This document shows positions 52,928 to 60,094 of a DNA stretch of 64,000 nucleotides, one piece after another. The stretch is from Roseococcus sp. SDR (GTDB taxonomy: Bacteria; Pseudomonadota; Alphaproteobacteria; Acetobacterales; Acetobacteraceae). Both the position numbers and the translations under genes were made by a program. Under the pieces are notes generated by a model. The model saw nothing but the letters and a program-made list of their open reading frames with translations, did not search any database and had not been told where the DNA came from. The stretch lies in NCBI RefSeq assembly GCF_019083995.1, contig NZ_JAHRCU010000006.1, forward strand, positions 184,708-248,707, read 5' to 3'. The stretch's first letter is position 1. Each line of letters begins with the position of its first letter.

Positions 52928-53914
52928 CTACTCCACCCGCACCTGCGCCTTCTGCACCACCTCGCCCCATTTGCGGATCTCGGCCGCGATGAAGGCCTCG
53001 AAGGCGGCGGGCGTGGTGCCACCCTGCGGCGTGAGCCCAGGCCCCTCGGCGCCGAACTCCGCCAGCCGCGCGCGGAACGCCGCATCACGCGTGATCTCAT
53101 CCAGCTCCGCGCCGATGCGCTCGATCACGGGGCGCGGCACGCGCGCACCCGTCTGCACGCCGAACCAGGCCGTGGCCTCGAAGCCCGGCACGGAATCGGC
53201 AATCACCGGCACATCGGGCACCACGGGGCTGCGCGTGGCACCACTCATCCCCAGCGCGCGCAGGCGGTTGTCGCGGATGAAGGGCAGCGCGGAGGGGATG
53301 TTGTCCATCCCGCAATCCACCCGCTCGGCCATCAGCTCCGTCAGCATGGGGCCCGAGCCGCGGAAGGGCACATGCACGAAGCGGATGCCGGTCAGCTGCC
53401 CCAGCAGCTCCATGCAGACATGCGGGGAACTGCCGATGCCGGCGGTGCCATAGGTGATCTCGCCCTGGCGGCCGCGCGCGAAGGCAAGGAATTCCGCCAT
53501 GGTCCGCACCGGCATCCGGTTCGCCACCATCAGCACGTTCGGCATGCGCGTGACGAGACCGACGGCCGCCATATCCTCCGGCCGCCACGGCATGCGCGCG
53601 CCATAGACGGCGTAGTTGATCGCGCCCGTGCCGATCGAGGTGAAGAACAGCGTCTGCCCGTCGGGCTCCGCCCGCGCGACGAACTCGCCGGCGATGTTGC
53701 CGCCCGCGCCGGGCCGGTTCTCGACGATCACCGGCTGGCCCAGGCGCGGCGAAAGCCGTTCGGCCACCATGCGGCCGACCAGGTCGGTCGTGCCGCCGGG
53801 CGGGAAGGGGATGACGAGGCGCAAGGGCCGCGTCGGCGCCCAGGCCTGCGCGTGTGCCAGCGCCGGGGCGAAGAGCGGCGCGGCAAGGATCGCGCGGCGG
53901 CGGAGCGGGCTCAC
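52928..53914 (-). CDS. Bug/TctC family periplasmic substrate-binding protein
   Basis: A 328-residue Bug protein with GTG start at 53914, overlapping the TGA of the upstream Bug gene (GTGA). Signal peptide SPLRRRAILAAPLFAPALAHA. Family blocks: RLVIPFPPGGTTDLVGRM, VIVENRPGAGGNIAGEFVAR, and TYGTAGIGSSPHVCMELLG. A Cys in the ligand loop is unusual. The overlap means this and the next gene are co-translated, so two similar binding proteins would be made together. Confidence 0.9.
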   Translation of the reverse strand: MSPLRRRAILAAPLFAPALAHAQAWAPTRPLRLVIPFPPGGTTDLVGRMVAERLSPRLGQPVIVENRPGAGGNIAGEFVARAEPDGQTLFFTSIGTGAINYAVYGARMPWRPEDMAAVGLVTRMPNVLMVANRMPVRTMAEFLAFARGRQGEITYGTAGIGSSPHVCMELLGQLTGIRFVHVPFRGSGPMLTELMAERVDCGMDNIPSALPFIRDNRLRALGMSGATRSPVVPDVPVIADSVPGFEATAWFGVQTGARVPRPVIERIGAELDEITRDAAFRARLAEFGAEGPGLTPQGGTTPAAFEAFIAAEIRKWGEVVQKAQVRVE

Positions 53915-54915
53915 CCTTCCACCGTCGCGCCGGAGCGGCGGACCGCGTCGCTCCACTTCGCGACCTCGGCCCGCATGAAGGCATCGAAGCTCTCGGGCGT
54001 GCTGCCGCCACCAGGCGCGAGATCGGCGCGCATGCCGCCCAGCTCGTCGAAGCGGCGCCAGATGGCGGGGTCGGCCAGGATGGCCTCCACCTCGGCATTG
54101 ATGCGGTTGATGGCCGCGCGCGGCATGCGGGCGGGGCCGGCCAGGCCGAACCAGGCGGTGGCTTCCACCGTCGGGAAGCCGGCCTCGGCCGTGGTCGGCA
54201 CGTCAGGCAGCGAGGGGCTGCGCGTCGCCGTGGTGACGGCGAGCGGGCGCAGCCGCCCCTCGCGCAGATGGCCGATGACGGAGGGCAGGTTGTCCACGCC
54301 CACCTCGATCCGGCCGGCGATGATCTCCTGCATCATCGGGCCGGCGCCGCGGAAGGGCACATGCGTGAGGTCGATGTTGGCGGCGAGCTTCAGCAGCTCG
54401 CCCGTCATGTGCAGCGAGGTGCCGACGCCGCTGCTGCCGATGTTCATGCGGCCCGGATTGGCGCGGGCCAGGGCCACCAGCTCGGCCAGCGTGTTCGCGC
54501 GGACATTGGGATTCACGAAGATCGCGTTGGGCACGCGCACCACCAGGCTGATGCCGGCGAAATCCTCCGGCTTGTAGGGCATGCGCGCGCCATAGAGCTG
54601 GTAGTTGATGGCGCCGGCGCTGACCGTCTGCATCAGTATGGTGTGGCCGTCCGGGTCCGCCTTGGCGACGACATCCGCGCCCACATTGCCGCCCGCGCCG
54701 GGGCGGTTCTCGATGATGACCTGCTGGCCCAGGCGTTGCGACAGGGGCTCGGCCAGGATGCGGGCGGCGATGTCGGTGGTGCCGGCCGGCGTGAAGCCAA
54801 CGATGAGGCGGATGGGCCGCGACGGCGACCACGTCGCCCCCTGGGCACGGGCCGTGGAGGCCAGGCCAGGCATGGCGAGGCTGGCGGCCAAGAGGCCGCG
54901 GCGGTTCACGCGCAT
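53911..54915 (-). CDS. Bug/TctC family periplasmic substrate-binding protein
   Basis: A 334-residue Bug protein. ATG 54915 begins MRVNRRGLLAAS, a possible Tat-type signal ending near ASTARA. Family blocks: IRLIVGFTPAGTTDIAAR, VIIENRPGAGGNVGADVVAK, and NIGSSGVGTSLHMTGELLK. It is closely related to the adjacent downstream Bug protein, most likely by tandem duplication. It is divergent from the NdvA-like exporter. Ligand unknown; no TctAB in the window. Confidence 0.9.
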   Translation of the reverse strand: MRVNRRGLLAASLAMPGLASTARAQGATWSPSRPIRLIVGFTPAGTTDIAARILAEPLSQRLGQQVIIENRPGAGGNVGADVVAKADPDGHTILMQTVSAGAINYQLYGARMPYKPEDFAGISLVVRVPNAIFVNPNVRANTLAELVALARANPGRMNIGSSGVGTSLHMTGELLKLAANIDLTHVPFRGAGPMMQEIIAGRIEVGVDNLPSVIGHLREGRLRPLAVTTATRSPSLPDVPTTAEAGFPTVEATAWFGLAGPARMPRAAINRINAEVEAILADPAIWRRFDELGGMRADLAPGGGSTPESFDAFMRAEVAKWSDAVRRSGATVEG

Positions 54916-54980
54916 TGGACGAACTCCCTGTCTTTCTCTTTGTTCATGAGTCTGGCCCAGGGGGCGCCGTGCTTCAAGGG

Positions 54981-55023
54981 GCGGCAGCCCGGGGGGGGCG
55001 GCAGCCCGGGGGGAGCGGCAGCC
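54981..55023. repeat. Short 17-bp tandem repeat in a divergent promoter region
   Basis: GCGGCAGCCCGGGGGGG occurs from 54981, again from 54998 (one base different at the end), and a third partial copy GCGGCAGCC from 55015. It lies between the divergent Bug and NdvA-like genes, upstream of the latter's start at 55103. It could be a polymerase-slippage minisatellite or hold binding sites. Confidence 0.75.
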
Positions 55024-55102
55024 ATGGCGCGGTCGATCGGGCTTGCGCGCATCCGTGCGATTGCTACAGGCGTTTCCCAATCGCCCGCAGGATCAAAAGC
55101 CG

Positions 55103-56860
55103 ATGGACTTCGTCCGCATCTATATCCGCGTCCTGGCCCTGCTGAAGCCCGACCGCCAGGTCGCCTTCGGATTGACGGCCGGCGCCATCGCGCTCGCCGG
55201 CCTGCAATTCCTGGAGCCGGTGCTGTTCGGCCGGGTGATCGACCTGCTGGCGCGGTCCGACCGGATGGAGGAGAGCAAGGTCTGGGCCGAGGCCTTCGTG
55301 CTGCTCGGCATCTGGGCCGCGGTGGGCCTCTCCGCGATCGGAACCAATGTCGCCGTCTCGCTGCTGGCGGACCGGATGGCGCATCGCAACCGCCTCACCA
55401 TGATGTCGAAATACTTCCAGCACGTGCTGGCGCTGCCGCTGGAATTCCACGGCGACGTGCAGTCGGGACGGCTGATGAAGGTGATGCTGATGGGGTGCGA
55501 CAACCTCTTCGGCCTCTGGCTCGCCTTCTTCCGCGAGCATCTGATCACCTTCATCGGCGCGCTGGTGCTGCTGCCGCTGACGATGTTCCTGAACTGGCGT
55601 CTGGGGCTGCTGCTGATCGGCCTCGTCGTCGTCTTCACCATCCTCACCACGCTGGTCATCCGCAAGACGCAGACGGCGCAGATGCGCGTGGAGCAGTTCC
55701 ACACCGAGCTTGCGGGTTCGGCGCAGGATGCGCTGTCCAACGTCGTCGTCGTGCAGTCCTTCACGCGCCTCAACAGCGAGGCGAAGATGTTCGGCGACAT
55801 CATGCGCCAGGTGCTGGACCACCAGTTCCCGGTGCTGAACTGGTGGGCGCTGGTGAACGTGCTGTCGCGTGCGGCCAGCACCATCACCGTCATCCTCATC
55901 TTCATGCTGGGCACGCTCCTGCATCTGCGCGGCCAGGCCAGCGTGGGCGACATCGTGAGCTTCATGGGCTTTGCCACGCTGCTGGTGGCGCGCCTCGAAG
56001 GGGCCGTCGGCTTCGTCTCGCACATGCTGTTCCAGGCGCCGGCGCTCAAGCAGTTCTTCGAGGTGCTGGACGCGGTCAGCACCGTGCCGGAGAAGCCGAA
56101 CGCGACCGAAATGGGCCGCGCCGAGGGGCATGTGCGCTTCGAGGGTGTCGGCTTCTCCTACCCCAATAGCGGCCGCATCCTGAACGGCATCGACCTCGCC
56201 TCGCAGCCCGGCCAGACCATCGCGCTGGTGGGCACGACGGGCGCGGGCAAGACGACCTCCATGCAGCTGCTGCAGCGCCTCTGGGACCCGACGGATGGGC
56301 GGATCACGCTGGATGGCGTGGACCTGCGCGACATCAAGCTGGAGAGCCTGCGCCGCAACATCGGCGTGGTCTTCCAGGAGAGCATGCTGTTCAACCGCAG
56401 CATCCGCGACAATCTGCTGGTGGGCCGCGCCGACGCGACGCAGGAGGAGATCGAGCGCGCCTGCCGCATGGCCGAAGCGCACGACTTCATCACGCGCCAG
56501 CCGCATGGCTATGACACGATGGTGGGCGAGCGCGGTGCCTCGCTCTCGGGCGGGCAGCGGCAGCGCCTCGCCATCGCGCGCGCGCTGCTGAAGGACCCGC
56601 CGGTGCTGATCCTGGACGAGGCGACCAGCGCGCTGGATGCCGCGACGGAGGCGAAGGTGGCCAAGGCGCTGCGCGCGCTGATGGCCGGCCGCACCACCTT
56701 CATCATCGCGCACCGGCTTTCGACGGTGCGCGATGCGGATGAGATCCTGGTCTTCGACCAGGGCCGCATCGTCGAGCGCGGCAATTTCCAGGCGCTGCTC
56801 GCGCAGAACGGCCGCTTCGCCGAGCTGGTGAAGACGCAGTTGACCGGAACGAGCGAGTAG
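55103..56860 (+). CDS. ndvA: NdvA-like glucan exporter ABC transporter (permease-ATPase)
   Basis: A 585-residue half-size ABC exporter. The N-terminal membrane domain has about six helices (residues 20-310), with the intracellular loop residues DRMAHRNRLTMMSKYFQHV. The ATPase begins near 340 with Walker A VGTTGAGKTTSMQLLQ, signature LSGGQRQRLAIARA and Walker B VLILDEATSALD. Overall it resembles the beta-1,2-glucan exporters NdvA/ChvA rather than MsbA, based on the N-terminal IYIRVLALLKPDRQ and GVVFQESMLFNRSIRDN segments. No NdvB glucan synthase is adjacent, so the substrate is uncertain. ATG 55103 is taken as start. Confidence 0.8.
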   Translation: MDFVRIYIRVLALLKPDRQVAFGLTAGAIALAGLQFLEPVLFGRVIDLLARSDRMEESKVWAEAFVLLGIWAAVGLSAIGTNVAVSLLADRMAHRNRLTMMSKYFQHVLALPLEFHGDVQSGRLMKVMLMGCDNLFGLWLAFFREHLITFIGALVLLPLTMFLNWRLGLLLIGLVVVFTILTTLVIRKTQTAQMRVEQFHTELAGSAQDALSNVVVVQSFTRLNSEAKMFGDIMRQVLDHQFPVLNWWALVNVLSRAASTITVILIFMLGTLLHLRGQASVGDIVSFMGFATLLVARLEGAVGFVSHMLFQAPALKQFFEVLDAVSTVPEKPNATEMGRAEGHVRFEGVGFSYPNSGRILNGIDLASQPGQTIALVGTTGAGKTTSMQLLQRLWDPTDGRITLDGVDLRDIKLESLRRNIGVVFQESMLFNRSIRDNLLVGRADATQEEIERACRMAEAHDFITRQPHGYDTMVGERGASLSGGQRQRLAIARALLKDPPVLILDEATSALDAATEAKVAKALRALMAGRTTFIIAHRLSTVRDADEILVFDQGRIVERGNFQALLAQNGRFAELVKTQLTGTSE

Positions 56861-56907
56861 GGGGCGCACCCAGCGCACCGCTGCAAGCCCACCAGCACCC
56901 TCCGAGG

Positions 56908-57177
56908 ATCCGGGCCGACCAGGCCCGGCGGATCGCTTCAGCGATCCGAAGCCAAGGCCGCGGACGCGGCCGCCCAGCGCCTGAGGGCACAACAACGACG
57001 TATCCGGGCCGAATAGGCCCGGCGGGATGCTTCAGCATCCCGAAGCCAAGGCCGCGGACGCGGCCGCCCGGCGTCTGAGGGCACGATAAAGACTCATCCG
57101 GGCCGAACAGGCCCGGCGGGATGCTTCAGCATCCCGAAGCCAAGGCCGCGGACGCGGCCGCCCGGCGTTTGAGGGCA
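56908..57177 (-). repeat. Three tandem copies of the three-hairpin dispersed element
   Basis: Copies lie at 56908-56989, 57002-57083 and 57096-57177, with a 94-bp period and short unrelated spacers. Read on the minus strand each starts TGCCCTCA(or A)xxCGC, has a GGCCGC/GCGGCC stem, the conserved CCTTGGCTTCGG core, a second stem (GGATCGC/GCGATCC or GGGATGC/GCATCCC), and a CCGGGCC/GGCCCGG stem. Together they fill most of the 409-bp gap between the ABC exporter and the CBS gene. No other gene is seen in this gap. Confidence 0.85.
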
Positions 57178-57269
57178 TCAAGAATTTCCGCATCGCAGCA
57201 CGGGATTTCGTTGCAACCGCCGCGTGCGGGGGTGCAGCCTTCCCCTTCGAGGCAGAGGGGAGAAGCACC

Positions 57270-57707
57270 ATGGTGATTTCCAGCATCCTGCGCGGCAAGG
57301 GCAGCCAGGTCATCTCGGTCCGCACGGGCGATTGCGTCGCCTCCATCACGCGGACGCTCGCACAACATCGCATCGGTGCCGTCCTGGTCGTGGAGGGTGA
57401 TGGCGCCGTGCTCGGCATCGTCAGCGAGCGTGACATCGTCCGCGCCCTCGCCGGCATGGGCGAGGCGGTGACGCGCATGACGGCGGGCCAGCTCATGACG
57501 CGCGTGCTGCACACCGTCACGCCCAGGAGCACGGTGCAGGAGGCGCTGCAACTGATGACGGACCGTCGCGTCCGGCATCTGCCGGTGCTGGAGGCGGATG
57601 GCACGCTGGCCGGCATGGTCTCGATCGGGGATCTCGTGAAGGCCCGCATCGCCGAGGCCGAGCTGGAGGCGGCGGAGCTGAAGCATTACGTCGCCACCGC
57701 AGGGTGA
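57270..57707 (+). CDS. CBS-domain pair protein
   Basis: A 145-residue stand-alone Bateman module: two CBS domains (about residues 17-62 and 75-130). The first holds HRIGAVLVVEGDGAVLGIVSERDI, the second RRVRHLPVLEADGTLAGMVSIGDLVK. Such modules bind adenine nucleotides and regulate partner proteins. The C-terminal ~15 residues are charged. It has its own start region after the tandem element and is followed 79 bp later by a small unknown gene. Confidence 0.9.
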   Translation: MVISSILRGKGSQVISVRTGDCVASITRTLAQHRIGAVLVVEGDGAVLGIVSERDIVRALAGMGEAVTRMTAGQLMTRVLHTVTPRSTVQEALQLMTDRRVRHLPVLEADGTLAGMVSIGDLVKARIAEAELEAAELKHYVATAG

Positions 57708-57786
57708 CCCAGCTTTGACCTGACGCAAGGCGCCCGGGCGCGTGCCGTGTTTCGATGCGGCATTCGCTACGGGAGAACCAGTCAGC

Positions 57787-58053
57787 ATGAACCACCGTCA
57801 CCGCAAGGTCCTGCACGGCATCTTTGCGCATCCGCTGAACCACAACCTCGACCCCAAGGCCGTCGAGCATCTGCTGGAGGAGATGGGCGCGGAGCTGCAT
57901 CCCAGCGGCAGCGGCGCCCTCCGCATCACGCTGAAGGGCGCGCAGGACAGCGTGCACCTGGGTGCGCATTCCGTCGCGGGCGATCAGGTGATGCGGCTGC
58001 GCAAGCTGATCACGGCAGCCGGCGTGGAACCGGAACGCGATTATCCCTTGTGA
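57787..58053 (+). CDS. Small conserved HicA-like protein
   Basis: An 88-residue basic protein. The segment FAHPLNHNLDPKAVEHLLEEMG is followed by GSGALRITLKGAQDSVHLGAH and RLRKLITAAGVEPERDYPL. The layout, a helix then a Gly-turn-strand unit, resembles the double-stranded-RNA-binding fold of HicA toxins, and similar proteins are sometimes labelled HicA family. No HicB-type antitoxin is adjacent, so a toxin role is doubtful. The ATG at 57787 is preferred over an upstream in-frame ATG because the N-terminal extension looks non-conserved. Confidence 0.55.
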   Translation: MNHRHRKVLHGIFAHPLNHNLDPKAVEHLLEEMGAELHPSGSGALRITLKGAQDSVHLGAHSVAGDQVMRLRKLITAAGVEPERDYPL

Positions 58054-58083
58054 GGGGCCCCCTCTAGCCGTCACGGGCTGGCA

Positions 58084-58134
58084 TGCCTCATGCTGAGCGG
58101 TGCAGCATTGCAGCAGCATCATCCGCATGAGGCA
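58084..58134 (+). promoter_or_regulatory. Long-arm inverted repeat covering the ribosome site of the PuuE-like gene
   Basis: Perfect 10-base arms TGCCTCATGC (58084-58093) and GCATGAGGCA (58125-58134) flank 31 bases, and the second arm contains the likely GAGG ribosome site just before ATG 58137. A smaller hairpin, ATGCTG-7-CAGCAT (58090-58108), overlaps the first arm and would compete with the long pairing. This suggests a translational switch or a palindromic operator; nothing here shows which. Confidence 0.5.
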
Positions 58135-58136
58135 CC

Positions 58137-59042
58137 ATGACTGAGCAGCGCGACTTCATCGGCTACGGCCGCACGCCCCCCGATCCGCAATGGCCGGGCG
58201 GCGCCAAGATCGCCGTCAACTTCGTCATGAACTACGAGGAGGGCTCCGAGCCCTCCATGCAGGATGGCGAAGGCTTCACCGAAACCGGATTGACCGAGGC
58301 GCATGGCCTCAACCAGGTGAAGTCCGGCCGTGACCTCGCGGCCGAGGGCATGTTCGAATATGGCAGCCGCGTCGGCTTCTGGCGGCTCATGCGCCTGTTC
58401 CAGGAGCGCGGCCTGCCGATGACGGTCTTCGGCTGCGCGCTGGCGCTGGAGCGCAACCCGGAAGCGGCCGCCGCGATCCGCGAAAGCGGCTTCGACGTCT
58501 GCTCGCATGGCTGGCGCTGGGTGAAGCATTTCGAGCTGAGCGAGGCGGAGGAGCGCGAGCATATTCGGCTCGCCGTCGCGAGTCTGGAGAAGACGGTCGG
58601 TCACCGGCCGGATGGCTGGTATTGCCGCTATGGACCCAGCGTGAACACGCGCCGCCTCGTCGTCGAGGAGGGCGGCTTCCTCTATGACAGCGACTATTAC
58701 GGGGACGAGCTGCCGCTCTGGAAGACGGTGCAGGGCAAGCCGCATCTCGTCGTGCCCTATTCGCTGACCAACAATGACGGGAAATATGCCGGCTGGATGG
58801 GCACCTCGGATGACTGGTTCTCCTACATCCGCGACGCCTTCGACATGCTCTACGAGGAGGGTGCCAAGGGCCAGCCGAAGATGATGTCCATCGGCCTGCA
58901 TATGCGGCTGATCGGGCACCCCGCGCGAGCCATGGGCCTGCAACGCGTGCTGGACCATATCGGCCGGCGCAAGGATGTTTGGGTGACGCGGCGCGTGGAC
59001 ATCGCGAAGCACTGGAGGACGGTGCACCCCTACAAGGCGTGA
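58137..59042 (+). CDS. PuuE-type allantoinase-like polysaccharide deacetylase family protein
   Basis: A 301-residue cytoplasmic NodB-fold hydrolase of the PuuE group (cofactor-independent allantoinase in purine breakdown). It starts DFIGYGRTPPDPQWPGGA and has NFVMNYEEGSEPSMQDG, FEYGSRVGFWRLM, CSHGWRWVKHFELS and SIGLHMRLIGHPARA. There is no signal peptide. An inverted repeat covers its ribosome site. A paralogue lies 13 bp away, convergent on the other strand. The exact substrate is not proven by sequence. Confidence 0.8.
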   Translation: MTEQRDFIGYGRTPPDPQWPGGAKIAVNFVMNYEEGSEPSMQDGEGFTETGLTEAHGLNQVKSGRDLAAEGMFEYGSRVGFWRLMRLFQERGLPMTVFGCALALERNPEAAAAIRESGFDVCSHGWRWVKHFELSEAEEREHIRLAVASLEKTVGHRPDGWYCRYGPSVNTRRLVVEEGGFLYDSDYYGDELPLWKTVQGKPHLVVPYSLTNNDGKYAGWMGTSDDWFSYIRDAFDMLYEEGAKGQPKMMSIGLHMRLIGHPARAMGLQRVLDHIGRRKDVWVTRRVDIAKHWRTVHPYKA

Positions 59043-59055
59043 AGCCTTGGGGGCC

Positions 59056-59955
59056 TCAGCCGCCCGCGCCGGAGGCCCCCTTCCACGACGCCGCGATATC
59101 GCAGCGCCGCGCGACCCAGATGCGGTCGCCCAGCTCGGCCAGGCGATCCAGCACGCGGTCGAAGGCGGGGAAGCGCGCGGGGCGGCCGGCGATGCGCAGG
59201 TGATAGCCGATATTGAGCAGGCGCGGCTTGCCTGAATCCGCCTCGGCCAGCAGCACGCTCAGCGCGTCCTCCACATATTCCACCATCTCGGCGGCGCGGA
59301 CGAAGCCGTTCGGGTGGAAGAACTTCATGTCGTTGGTGTCGAGCGCATAGGGCAGGATGAGCAGGCCGGGATGCGCGGGGTCCACGTAAGGCACGTCATC
59401 GTCGAAGGCGTTGGAGGCATAGGCGAAGCCGCGCTCGGCCAGCAGGCCGCGCGTCCAGGCACTCTCCGAACCCCGGCAGAAGAAGCCCCGCGGTGCTTCG
59501 CCGCAGGCCTCACGGATCACGGCGATGTTGCGGTCGAGGTCAGCCGCTTCCGCCTCGCGCGTCGCGTAGTCGGAATGCGGGCGCCAGAGCCAGCCATGGG
59601 CCGCGCATTCATGCCCGCGCCGCGCGACCTCGCCCGCGAGCGCCGGCGCGCGCTGCACGGCGCGGCCGCACATGAGGAAGGTCGCGGGCAGGCTGTGGCG
59701 GTCCAGCGCATCCAGCATGCGCCAGAGGCCGGCGCGCATCCCATAGGCGAAGATCTGCTCCTGCCCCATGTCGCGCGTGCCGGGGGTGACGACGCTCATC
59801 ACCTCGCCCATGCGCTCCGACTGCGGGTCGCCATCGCCGACCTGCTGCTCGGCGCCCTCCTCGAAATTCACGACCACGGAGACGGCCAGGCGCGCGCCAT
59901 TGGGCCAGCGATGCTCGGGCCAGGCGCCGCCATAGCCGGTCAGGTCACGGGTCAT
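59056..59955 (-). CDS. PuuE-like polysaccharide deacetylase family protein
   Basis: A 299-residue relative of the neighbouring 58137 gene with the same plan: DLTGYGGAWPEHRWPNGAR, SVVVNFEEGAEQQVGDGD, FAYGMRAGLWRMLDAL, CAAHGWLWRPHSDY, NIGYHLRIAGRPARF. Start ATG 59955 is where homology begins; the longer frame overlaps the divergent ABC gene's upstream region. It is divergent from the polyamine-type ABC operon (about 140 bp apart), so the two could share control. Substrate unknown. Confidence 0.82.
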   Translation of the reverse strand: MTRDLTGYGGAWPEHRWPNGARLAVSVVVNFEEGAEQQVGDGDPQSERMGEVMSVVTPGTRDMGQEQIFAYGMRAGLWRMLDALDRHSLPATFLMCGRAVQRAPALAGEVARRGHECAAHGWLWRPHSDYATREAEAADLDRNIAVIREACGEAPRGFFCRGSESAWTRGLLAERGFAYASNAFDDDVPYVDPAHPGLLILPYALDTNDMKFFHPNGFVRAAEMVEYVEDALSVLLAEADSGKPRLLNIGYHLRIAGRPARFPAFDRVLDRLAELGDRIWVARRCDIAASWKGASGAGG

Positions 59956-60094
59956 GAGGGGCCTCCTGCAATCCTGGCGTAACCAAGCATGCGGCAGAGG
60001 GGGCGACAAACCGCCCGGAACTTGGGCAGCCGCGCCCCTGTTGCGTCCATTCCGGGCGCTGGCGCCCCGGCACGGCTCTTGCTCGGTCACGCCC

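Noticed and set aside
56908..57177. CRISPR array or tRNA cluster from the three tandem units
   Set aside because: Spacers are about 12 bp and the units are long palindromic elements; none folds as a tRNA cloverleaf.
57787..58053. A complete HicAB toxin-antitoxin module
   Set aside because: No HicB-like gene lies within several hundred bases on either side.
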